A stretch of DNA of 64,000 bases from the NCBI GenBank assembly GCA_026545765.1, contig CM048841.1:100273352-100337351 (forward strand). The letters run 5' to 3'. Position numbers and translations under genes: made by a program. This document shows positions 49,164 through 58,758 of the stretch, one piece after another. Each line of letters begins with the position of its first letter. The first letter of the stretch is position 1. Source of the DNA: Plantago major. Taxonomy: Eukaryota > Streptophyta > Magnoliopsida > Lamiales > Plantaginaceae. The notes under the pieces are model-generated. The model was given only the letters and a program-made list of their open reading frames with translations. It did not search any database and was not told the DNA's origin.

Positions 49164-50033
49164 TAGTATTGAATATTGACGTTAACCAGTATTCCACATC
49201 AATGTTAAATGCAACACAATTTTCGTTAAACGCAACACAAAATATTTGTAAATTGACCAAAATACCCCTAACTCAAAAAAAATCTTATAAACTTAACGAA
49301 AAATCGAAAACGCACATTTACGCAAACACAAAAACATTAACATGCACGAACGAACACAAAATAACAACACTAAACATAATTCGGAAATATTAAATAAATA
49401 AAAAATTTCGGAAAATATTTCGTTTACGCAAACACAAAAACATTAACATACACGATCGAACACAAAATAACAACACTAAACATAAATCGGAATTTTTTTT
49501 TAAAAAAATTCGGAAAATATTTCGTTTATAGACCTGAAAGGTGGTTGAAAACGGAGTTGATCGGTATAAAACGGAAGTGGATTCGGAGTTCGGACGGATA
49601 TTTTAGAGTCGTTTAAGTGAAAGCGCGTGAAATTCGAACTACGATGGAACAGCCTTGGTATTTTGGCCATAAATTTCTCACATGAACTCCGATTGACCTG
49701 ATCTTGGTGTCCACGCATAGATAAGACCAAGAGCTACAACTTTCAAGAAGGAATCATGTTCAAATTCCGACGTTTAGACACAAAAAAAAAAATAAAAAAA
49801 AACCTATGGATGAAATTTTAAGAACTGGCCGGTTTTAAAACCGGCCATTTCTTCATCCCCAGGTTTTTTGTTTTTCCTTTTTTTATGAGTGTCTAAACAT
49901 CGGAATTTGGACATAGTTCCTTCTTGGAAGTTGTAGATCTTGGTCTTATCTACGCGTGGACACCAAGATAAGGTCAATCGGAGTTCATACGAGAAATTTA
50001 TGGCCAAAATGCCAAGGCTGCTCCATCGTAGTT

Positions 50034-51380
50034 CACTACAAAAAACTGGCAGTTTAGGGACGGATTTATCCGTCCCTAAACAACCAGCGATTCGTCCCTA
50101 ATCCGTTAGGGACGGATTAGGGACGGATAGGGACGCCCGTCCTTAAAGCGGCGTCTAATCGTTAGGACGGATAATATCGCCGGCCCTAACTAGGGACGGA
50201 TATTATCCGTCTCTAATGGTCAAACACCATTAGGGACGGATAAAATCCGTCTCTAATGGCTGTGACCATTAGGGAGGGATTTATCCGTCCCTAAATATGT
50301 ATTTTTTTAAAAAAAAAAAATTGCAGAATTTTATACGTCGAGAATTTTTATACGGATATACAATAAATCGATAATTTTATTTGTCGACAATGATACAATA
50401 AATCGATAATTTTATACGAATCAACAATAAATCGACAACGTCAATACACGAATATACAATAAATCAACAACGATAATAATACGAATAAATCGACAACGCG
50501 TCAATACAATATTCAATAATACAAATACAATATTCATTAATTATACAAAATTAACTAGACAAAATACAAAAAATATAAATAACGTGCGATTTTGGACGGA
50601 GGGAGGTGGTGGATCTGGTGGATGGTGGTGGTGGTGGGAGGCGGTGGGCGGTGTAGTGATGGTGATGGGAGGCGGTGTGGATGGTGGTGGTGGGAGGCGG
50701 TGATGGTGGTGGTGGAGGTGGGTGGATGGTGGTGGATCTGGTGGTGGTGCATCACGCCTCTCGCCGGAAAACAACCTCGTCATTCTCCTCCACGTCCGCC
50801 CTATCTCCGTCCTCTACCGCATCTGTTATAATTCAATAGAAATGGTGGTGGTGGTGGAAGGGTGGTGGTGGCGGGGAGGTGGATGGTGGTGGTGGTGGCA
50901 GGGAGGTGGATGGTGGTGGGGTGGATGGTGGTGGTGGCAGGGAGGTGGTGGTGGTGGTGGCAGGGTGGTGGATGGTGGTGGGAGGTGAAATGGAGATGGT
51001 GGGAGGAGGAAGAAATGGAGATGGTGGGAGGAGGAAGGAGGGTTAAATTAGGGTTTCGGACGATTTAGGGACGGATAGCTATCCGTCCCTGCTATCCGTC
51101 CCTAAAAAATGATTTTTTTTTTTTTTTGTTCAGTCAACTGTTTTAGGGACGGATAAAAATCCGTCCTAAACAGGACGGATTAGGGACGGATTATTCAATC
51201 CGTCCCTAAGTAAGGACGGATTAGGGACGGATAGGCCTATCCGTCCCTAAAAGTGCCGATTCGTCCCTAAATTAGGGACGGATATAAATCCGTCCCTAAA
51301 AGTGCCGATTCGTCCCTAAATTAGGGACGGATTATATCCGTCCCTAATTTCCGCCCCTAAAACAGAACTTTCTTGTAGTG
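50034..51380. mobile_element. Non-autonomous CACTA element, 1347 bp, target duplication GTT
   Basis: The ends CACTACAAAAAACTGG and TTCTTGTAGTG are the classical CACTA termini. GTT flanks both sides (50031-50033, 51381-51383). Both subterminal regions are dense in TTAGGGACGGAT/ATCCGTCCCTAA words in both orientations. The empty site can be read directly from palindrome B at 52361-52381, which has CTCCATCGTAGTTCGAATTT uninterrupted. No transposase is present; the middle is a GGTGGT-type low-complexity tract. Confidence 0.95.
50600..51030. repeat. GGTGGT-rich minisatellite inside the CACTA element
   Basis: About 400 bp of irregular GGTGGTGG, GGAGGTGG and GGATGGTGG words with strong G strand bias on the plus strand, broken by a short non-repetitive piece at about 50750-50840. 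It gives only low-complexity His/Pro or Gly/Trp frames. Such tracts can form G-quadruplexes. Confidence 0.85.
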
Positions 51381-51639
51381 GTTCGAATTTCACGCGCTTT
51401 CACTTAAACGGCTCTAAAATATTCATTCGAACTCCGAATCCACTTACGTTTCGGCCGATCAACTCCGTTTAAAAACACCTTTTAGATCATAAAACTTTCA
51501 TGCTTCCATTAATGCATTAATATGCACTGGTTTATCCTTGATTCAATGCATTTTCACAAAACACCTACAAAACACACAAAACACGAAAATGTAACAAAAA
51601 ACTAATAAAACACATAAAAACTATACTTGAAAGTTCTAA

Positions 51640-52476
51640 GACCTGAAAGGTGGTTGAAAACGGAAGTGGATTCGGAGTTCGGACGAATATTTTAGAGCCG
51701 TTTAAGTGAAAGCGCGCGAAATTCGAACTACGATGGAGCAGCCTTGGCATTTTGGCCATAAATTTCTCATATGAACTCCGATTTTCCTAATCTTGGTGTC
51801 CACGCGTATATAAGACCAAGATCTACAACTTTCAAGAAGGAACTATGTCCAAGTTCTGACGTTTAGACACTCAAAAAAAAGGAAAAACAAAAACCCCGCG
51901 GATGAAGAAATGGCCGGTTTTAAAACCGGCCAGTTCTTCATCCGCAGGTCTTCCCCCCCCCCCCCCCCCTCTGAGTGTCTAAACGTCGGAACTTGGACAT
52001 GGTTCCTCTTGAAAGTTGTAGATCTTGGTCTTATCTATGCGTGGACACCAAGATCAGGTCAATCGGAGTTCATATACTCCCTCCGTCCCGGAGAACTTCA
52101 TGTATTACGGTTAGCGTGCAGTTTTATATGAAAAGTTAAAGTAATTATAGAATATAGAAAAGGTGGAGAAAAGTGTACTTTTAGTGGCAAAATGTATAAT
52201 TTGATTGTAAAGTTGAGATTGTTTATTATTTGTTGGGTGTGGGGTAGCTTCCTTTTTTGGTAATGTATGAAGTTCTGTGGGACAACTAAAAATGACAAAT
52301 GTATGAAGTTCTATGGGACGGAGGGAGTCAGAAATTTATGGCCAAAATACCAAGGCTGCTCCATCGTAGTTCGAATTTCGGGCTTTTTCACTTAAACGGC
52401 TCTAAAATATCCGTCCGAACTCCGAATCCACTTCCGTTCTGACCGATCAACTCTGTTTTCAACCACCTTTCAGGTC
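51640..52476. repeat. Foldback palindrome B, interrupted by a Stowaway MITE
   Basis: Starts GACCTGAAAGGTGGTTGAAA, has centre GGCCGGTTTTAAAACCGGCC at 51912-51931, and ends TTTTCAACCACCTTTCAGGTC at 52476. It is closely similar to palindrome A in the same order, so the two are tandem copies separated by about 150 bp. A run of 17 C residues (51953-51969) sits just right of the centre, where A has a T-rich stretch. Confidence 0.85.
52077..52327. mobile_element. Stowaway MITE, 251 bp, canonical termini
   Basis: Ends are CTCCCTCCGTCCC and GGGACGGAGGGAG, perfect 13-bp inverted repeats. The left flank is TA (52075-52076); the right flank reads TC where TA is expected. Palindrome A shows the empty site (GTTCATACGAGAAATTTATG at 49983), confirming the insertion point. 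The interior is related to 20995-21110. Confidence 0.92.
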
Positions 52477-52800
52477 TTGGATTGTATAAACGAAATATTT
52501 TCCGAATTTTTTTTAAAAAAATTTTCCGATTTATGTTTAGTGTTGTTATTTTGTGTTCGATCGTGCATGTTAATGGTTTTTGTATAAACGAAATATTTTC
52601 CCGAAAAAAAAATTTTCATTCATTTTTTTCCGATTTATGTTTAGTATTGTTATTTTGTGTTCGATAGTGCATGTTAATTTTTTTTTTTTTTTGCATATAC
52701 GAGTTATTTCGATTTTTCGTTAAGTTTGTAAGATTGTTTTTCAGTTGGGGCATTTTGGTAAAATTACAAATATTTTGTGTTGCGTTTAGCGCCCGTATTC

Positions 52801-53273
52801 CAATATGTATGTGACCATTAAATTGACCAAGCGCCGGACAACCATACGCGATGGGCAAAGAATCTGTACCAATATATAAAATGGCGATAAATCGATCATG
52901 AATAGAATCATTGATTTCACAGTAAATAATTGCCTAATAATGATCCACTACCACCAATGTCTGAGACACTGTAGAATGGTGACAAGTTTTTGAACTATAG
53001 ATTAGATTGTGATATTGTGGCCAATCATACCATGAATTTTGCACTCAGAGCCAAATGCATAAATATTTTGTGCATAGAAAAGACACCAAATGTCAGTAGG
53101 TTTTACAACTTTGTTGATAACATCTCTTCTTGGTGCAAGGCATCAATAGCTTCCATATAAATATTACAAGTTCGGACTTTTAGATGTTAGTAATCTTTTC
53201 AATAGTGTTCCATCGAATTGTTCAACAGATGCTCATCAGCAAAACTTGAGCATGCCTGGTGTACACATATGGA
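52801..53273. other. 3' flank of the DnaJ gene
   Basis: No coding region seen; probably contains the 3'UTR of the minus-strand DnaJ gene. Confidence 0.4.
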
Positions 53274-54833
53274 TCAACCTCCCAAAGCACGTTTCAATGC
53301 AGCTCGTTGCTCACATGTCAGCCTCGTAGGGAACTTTACTTCAAATCGGATCTTAAGATCACCGTAGTTTCCAGGCTCCTTGGCTATAGGCATGCCCTCA
53401 CTCGCAATCACTAGTTCATAACCAGGGTTCACAATGTCATGTACCGGGATTGATAAGTTGCGTTTGTCTAGTGTCATGACATTCACAGTCGTGCCCCCAA
53501 TAGCCTCAGCTAATGTGATGCGACAGTTCATGATCAAGTCATTGCTGTCTCTCTTGAATGTGTCATGGGGCCTTTCGTCAATCACAAAAACCAGGTCTGC
53601 TGGTAGCTGATTAGGCTGCTCGTTTCCTTTGTCTTGGAACGTTATCTTCGTCCCTTTCTTCCATCCAGGTTTTATGTCGATTGTTAGTATCTCAGTTTCC
53701 GGTGATAACCGCCTGCACATCAGTTCCATCAGTTCACAAACATACTGAAATATGGTCAATATGAGTGCACTGTGCACCAATTGTTTACAGAATACTCTTG
53801 ATGTTATAAGTTGAAATCTGGAGGATTTGGTAAACTAACACGGCTTCCCTGATATTTAGTAAAACCAGGCCTCAAGACGAAAAAGTATGAGACCTACCCG
53901 TTAGCATCAATCACTTGCCGGGAGATCTTCATTTTTCGTGTTGATCCAGCATAGAGGTCCTCAAGTGTGCAGGGTAGTTTACTCTCTACGGGTGGTGGTT
54001 TCGTTGGCACGTTTACTCCATTTCCGTCACTGTAGTTCCTGAACATGTTGTCGCTCCCACCAAATCCTCCATATGTCCCTCCATCGGATGAAAACCGTGT
54101 GGACCTCCCAACCCCTGCAGATCCAAAGCTAAAAGGGCTACTACCGAAAAATTCTGCAAAGATATCCTCTGCATTTCGAGGATTAAAGCCGTTCTGGTTT
54201 CCAGTTGCACCTGGTGGAGGCATGTCCTTTAGGCCTTCTTCTCCATACTGGTCATAGATTTGCCTTTTATGTGGATCACTCAAAACCTGAAGAGGGTAGC
54301 ATATACACACGAGATTAATCCAATTTTAACACTTTTGTCCATGTAAATAAACGCCACATTGAACACTTTGATGAGAGTAGACCTAACAATTCTGTTAAAA
54401 TCTTGTCAAAGGAAGAGCAAGTTCATGGTTTAAGCTATAAAAAACTCCGCGGTAACAACCACATTGTCTCAAATCGCAATATGCAGAACTCCTAATCAAC
54501 AAGAAAGATGAAAAACCATGCACATATATCAAATTAGACAAAGAAAAGGAAAAGATGACAATTTTGCATAAAAGAAATGCAAATATGAAAATTCGAAGCA
54601 AAATTCAAAAATAATATCATCATGAAACTTCCTTTGTTTATTGAGATCACGGAAAAGAACTAACGTACTTCATAGGCCTCGGAAATTTTCTTGAATTTGG
54701 CCTCAGCTTCCTTCTTGCTATTGGGATTCTTGTCAGGATGCCATTTCATTGCCAATTTTCTGTAAGATTTCTTCAGATCATCTTCTGTTGCACCTTTCTC
54801 GACCTTCAATATGTTGTAGTAATCCACCCCCAT
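53274..54833 (-). CDS. Type II (class B) DnaJ/HSP40 co-chaperone, DNAJB-like
   Basis: Three exons, 54669-54833, 53898-54286 and 53274-53712, join in phase to 330 aa. The J domain ([20 protein letters not shown] ...) has the invariant HPD at residues 32-34, which stimulates Hsp70 ATPase. A Gly/Phe-rich region follows ([26 protein letters not shown]), then two C-terminal substrate-binding domains ([60 protein letters not shown]). There is no cysteine-rich zinc domain, so it is class B (SIS1/DNAJB type), cytosolic or nuclear, without a signal peptide or CaaX box. Length matches the plant family (about 330-350 aa). It is divergent from the NRPD7/E7-like locus 1.6 kb away. The ATG choice is fixed by conservation of MGVDYY. 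Confidence 0.95.
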
Positions 54834-55270
54834 CTTTTTTTCGTCCGAATTTCACACTTTGGATCCTCTTTCTTTGTTCTACGATCTTGAATCTAACGAT
54901 ATATTATCCAACAAACAATCTTGAAAAAAGAACAGATTTGTTGTGCATTCAAGAATCTAAAAGGGTTCTTGTTTCTGTTCCTCTCCTCCTATTTTTAGTG
55001 CATGACAAGAAAATCAGGAAAGCAGGATTCCATGCAATGTGTAATGTAAAAATGTCTTGGACTAATGAAGGTTGGGGCCTTTATATGAGTTAGATTTGTT
55101 GAATTTGTTAATTGTGGAATTGAAATAAAGTTGACACAAGAAGCTAGAAAATCATTAGAAGATCACCGCATCATGGGGAGGATTGTTGAACTGATGTGCG
55201 GCCAAATTTATGCCTAAATTCGACAATTTTTAGCTTTGTCCATCACAATACTGAACTATAGAAATGTTAA
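54834..55270 (-). promoter_or_regulatory. Leader and promoter region of the DnaJ gene
   Basis: No other feature is seen; obvious GAAnnTTC heat-shock element arrays were not found by eye. Assignment is by position. Confidence 0.35.
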
Positions 55271-55274
55271 GGGG

Positions 55275-55945
55275 TTCCTCACTAGTCCACATTCTCCAAA
55301 ATTTGACAAGTGTCAACTCATTTAATTCTCTTTTTTATTTTTTTATTTTTCTAACATTTTAACCTTAACCATAGTTAGAGTCTAGCCATGTTTTTAAATT
55401 AATTTATATAAAAAGTTTGGAATAAACATCAGATCCCGTCACAAAATTTCAGTTTAACACATATTTTCATATAACAAAATAATTTACATAATTGTAAAAA
55501 AAATGATAAATAAAAGGGAGAAAATCGTATCTAACTTGACTCAAATCGTACATCTTCAATTAAAAAGTTAAACATGTATGCACCATATTGAAATTGAATG
55601 AGTAAGATAATTTGACTCATGATGTCCGCTTAATGTTTGATGCCATTAAAAAATCTTCTTCATATTTAACAGAAAAGGGTTCAACCTTTTGGAGCAATTG
55701 GGGCTTTCATCCTCAAAATAAAATTCTAGGTTGACGGAATTTGATTTTGAAAATTTAATTTGAAACTGAAATTTTGTGACGGGGTCTGATGTTTATTCCA
55801 AAATTTTCAGATAAATTAATTTAAAAACATGGCTAGACTCTAATTATGATTAAGGTTAAAATGTTGGAAAAATTAAAAAATAAAAAAAATTAAATGAATT
55901 GACACTTATCAAATTTTGGAGAGGGTGAATAAACCGGTTGAGATG
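55275..55945. mobile_element. Long-TIR element of about 0.66 kb
   Basis: Starting near ATTCTCCAAAATTTGACAAG (55291), about 170 bp of the left part (TTTAACCTTAACCATAGTTA, GAGTCTAGCCATGTTTTTAA, TCAGATCCCGTCACAAAATT) is repeated inverted at about 55770-55930. The loop between the arms is A+T-rich with no transposase. Long arms suggest a Mutator-like or foldback MITE, but exact ends and a target duplication were not identified. Confidence 0.78.
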
Positions 55946-56472
55946 TGTAAGTAAACAGGGTGGGTGCTTCCAAAAACAAATTTATCTCTCATTTGTATCG
56001 ATCCGTTCACATTCCATGAGTATTCAGAGCGCCTGTACAAATCCCAAAACTAAATCTATATAGCACATTGAATTCCTTCACAAATTAGTCGGAGGTCTCA
56101 AATTCAGCTTTTCAAGATCAGGTAAAAATTCCCGTTTTACCATTCATCTTCTCTACCAGGTTTCTTCAGTTCCTTGTCTCTTCACATGTTCGTTTCGTAT
56201 GTGTTACGGTTTCATGACACAAACTTGTATATGAACTTGATTTTGAGGAATTTCGAAGTGACCAAGTCAGTACATACCTGCTACTTTCTACAATTTCAGC
56301 AATTTTTGATAGAACGCGGGTTCGTTTACTGTGATCTTGAACGGATCTTTTGGAAGCGATTGTTGTGAGTTAGAGCAACAGGAGAATTAGAGAAAATTGG
56401 AACTTTTATATCATGTGTTGCAATTTTACATTTTAGTGAATTGATATTGGCAAGTAGTATCAGAATCCATCA

Positions 56473-57002
56473 ATGTATCTGAAAATGAAAATGTCCTGGA
56501 ATGTTGTGATTCCACCGGAAAAGCTGGAGTAAGGCTCGAAACTGACAATGTCTATCCTCAAGTGCCTGATGGGAATGATCGCTGCGAAAAAAGTGACAAA
56601 GGAACTCGGCTATTTCCTTGCAGCCACTCCGATTGAGAGCATTGGTGAAGGAAAGATTAAGCACTCTGGTGAAGTAGTCTTCCCTGTGGATTTCACCTGC
56701 ATTACCTTCAAGATGCTTGCAGGCGAAGTTCTGGAAGGCACGGTTCACAAAATTCAGCATGACGGCATCTTTCTGGGCCCTATGTGTGCGATAATCACAT
56801 ATTTATGCCTCCTGGGATGATGTCTGATTACCTGTATGTACCAGGAGAACACCATTACTACATGAGTTATCAGAAATCTGCCAAGATCAAAATAGGGACC
56901 GTGGTTCGTTTCATGGCGATTGGAGAGAAATTCATCAAGGCAGAAAACAATTTCAAAGTTCTTGCAAGCCTGGAGGGTGATTATCTCGGCCCTGTTTCTT
57001 AG
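56473..57002 (+). pseudogene. NRPD7/NRPE7-like (RPB7-type) RNA polymerase IV/V subunit, disrupted
   Basis: The reading starts MYLKMKMSWNVVIPPEKLE and shows the RPB7 pattern: KELGYFLAATPIESIGEGKI, then VVFPVDFTCITFKMLAGEVL, EGTVHKIQHDGIFL, DYLYVPGEHHYYMSYQKSAK and LASLEGDYLGPVS at the end. RPB7-type subunits form a stalk with subunit 4; the plant-specific versions serve Pol IV and Pol V in RNA-directed DNA methylation. Two lesions are seen: an in-frame TAA at codon 20 (after KLE) and a frame change at about 56770-56790 between IFL and the PGE region. Upstream, a leader with a GT-AG intron (about 56120-56455) seems kept, so this is a decayed gene in place, not a processed copy. A sequencing error at both sites is possible but less likely. 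Confidence 0.75.
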
Positions 57003-57003
57003 G

Positions 57004-57270
57004 TTTTTTTTTTTTTTTTTTTTTTGAGAACTGTTTCTAAGGACTTGTATTTGCTTGTAAGTGTTCAAAATGCTCAATTAATGGAGCTTGCTTTGCTCCA
57101 TTTCCGAGCAAACAAATAGAGCTTACTTGGAGCAAAGACGGGTGAGCAACAATAACAATCGCAATTACTAAACGTTGACCAAGTAATTTAAGACCATCTT
57201 GCGAAGTCTGTGGTGTTTTCGAAGGGTTCCAGAAGTTCAGGGACTTGGTTGTTATTTGCAAGATTAAGTT
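57004..57270. other. Spacer between the NRPD7/E7-like locus and the copia LTR
   Basis: Starts with a 23-base T run (57004-57026) and holds no recognisable gene. Confidence 0.5.
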
Positions 57271-57729
57271 TGTTGGCAATTAACGGTTTTGGTTGAAGAA
57301 ACGTATTCTGGCTGAGTTAATGATAATGCGTTTTTATGCGAGTCGTCAGATCATTTCTTCCAGTTATCATCCAACGGTTGCTTTTTTTTTTGGCGATTTT
57401 AGCTGTGTTCTTCTGGTATAAAACAGAGCTGATTGGTTTCTTCTTCAACAATCATCACAATTCTTCTCAGATTCTTCTGTTTGTTTCTCTATGATTGAGA
57501 GCGGTTATTGTAGCTGTTGTTGTGAGTTTTGTATAGGAAATTCGAGCTGTAATTTCTTTCAATTTATCTGTAACATAGCTGTAAGGTTGAGAAGCTTGAG
57601 AAGTAATAAAATCATCGATTCTCCGTGGATGTAGATTGAAACGATTCAATCGAACCACGTAAAATTCTCTATGTTTTTGTCTGTGATTGTGTTTGTTGTT
57701 TGAGTAGTTGATTTGATCAAATTTTAACA
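57271..57729 (+). repeat. 5' LTR of the copia element
   Basis: Starts TGTTGGCAATTAACGG and ends TTTTAACA, 459 bp, with a TATA-like TATAAAACA near 57417 and a polyadenylation-like AATAAAATC near 57606, the usual U3-R order. The sequence right after it, AGTGGTGCCGTCTGTGAG, is where the primer-binding site should be but is not the common initiator-Met complement. The 3' LTR is outside the window. Confidence 0.7.
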
Positions 57730-57859
57730 AGTGGTGCCGTCTGTGAGAATCGGAGGTGTATTCGATCATTGATTGCCGATTTGTGATCAGCTATGGGTTC
57801 AACGAGGTTTGATCGACTAGTTTACTGGTTCCAACGATTTTGCTTTATGGAAGATCAAG

Positions 57860-58758
57860 ATGGAAGCTATCTTGATTCAACAAGGTGTTGAGATGGCATT
57901 GTTGCCTCGCAGTGAAATTCCAGCGACGGTTATAGATCATGAGTTGAAGATTCTCTCAGGCAAGGCTCGCAGCACAATCATTCTAAGTTTGGGAGATGAA
58001 CCACTGCGAGAAGTTGCTAGAGAGAAAACTGCTGAAGATGTATGGAAGAAACTAGAATCGTTGTATCAAACACGATCACTAGCAAGGAGATTGTTTATGA
58101 AATCTCAGCTGTACTCATATAGAATGAATCCATATCGAAACATACTTGAGCAACTTGCTACGTTTAACAAAACTCTTGATGATTTGGATAGCATTGAAGA
58201 TTCAAAGTTGCCTGACGAAGATAAGGCCATAATTCTGCTCAACTCTCTTCCTAAATCTTATGAGAGTATCAGAGATGCTATTGCATTCACATGCCAAAAG
58301 AAAGTCACATTAGAAGAGGAGGTTCAGTGTTTGATCAGGCAAAAGGAGCAACAAAAGGAGTCAACTAAGAATGAAGATGTATCTGGTGAAGGCCTCATGG
58401 TCAAGAATAACAACTATAGGCAAAAGTCTCAACAACAATTTCAGAGAAGCAACTTAAATAAAGATATAAGGAGTAAAGTACTTGTTGGTACTGTAAAAGA
58501 GAGACAAGAATTTGTCATCACTGCAAGAAACCAGGGCATCTCAAGAAGAATTGTTTCTTACTTAAGAGACAAAAAGAAAACAAAGATAGAGGTGGCACTT
58601 CTCATGAGTTTGCAGGAAACATTGAATATGAAGGTGAAGTCCTGAATATTACTAATGAACAAACCAGTGATGAGTGGATTTTGGATTCTGGATGCTCATT
58701 TCACATATGTCCCCACAAGGAATGGTTTATAAGGCTAAATGTTAGCTATGGAGGCACA
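57860..58758 (+). pseudogene. copia gag and start of protease, frameshifted
   Basis: The gag frame from 57860 has the UBN2-type pattern (LKILSGKARSTIILSLGDEP, AEDVWKKLESLYQTRSLARR). The natural start lies upstream at 57791 in another frame, so one shift occurs near 57815. A second shift near 58500 moves the CCHC zinc knuckle (CHHCKKPGHLKKNC, from 58513) and the protease motif WILDSGCSFHI into another frame. The frame is then cut at 58758 by the CACTA element. Confidence 0.85.

Larger units (their letters stand above)
49531..51485. repeat. Foldback palindrome A, interrupted by a CACTA element
   Basis: The left arm starts GACCTGAAAGGTGGTTGAAA and runs to the centre GGCCGGTTTTAAAACCGGCC at 49827-49846. 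The right arm repeats it inverted (TCTACGCGTGGACACCAAGA, CTCCATCGTAGTT), is broken at 50034, and resumes at 51384 (CGAATTTCACGCGC) to about 51485. Without the insertion it is about 605 bp. Confidence 0.85.
49190..52800. mobile_element. Long-inverted-repeat (foldback) element holding nested insertions
   Basis: The outer left sequence (ACGCAACACAAAATATTTGT, ATTGACCAAAATACCCC) is repeated inverted at about 52740-52795. Inside each outer arm a roughly 108-bp unit (ACACAAAAACATTAACATRC ... AATATTTCGTTTA) is present twice in tandem. Between the arms are two near-identical palindromes (A and B), each 0.6 kb without insertions. A is interrupted by a CACTA element and B by a Stowaway MITE. No transposase is seen. 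Exact outer boundaries and target duplication were not resolved. Confidence 0.7.

Noticed and set aside
50541..51068. His/Pro-rich and Gly/Trp-rich frames
   Set aside because: They are translations of the GGTGGT minisatellite inside a CACTA element on both strands, not genes.
57730..57755. Canonical initiator-Met primer-binding site after the copia LTR
   Set aside because: The sequence AGTGGTGCCGTCTGTGAG does not match the usual TGGTATCAGAGC; another tRNA primer is possible, so no specific call is made.
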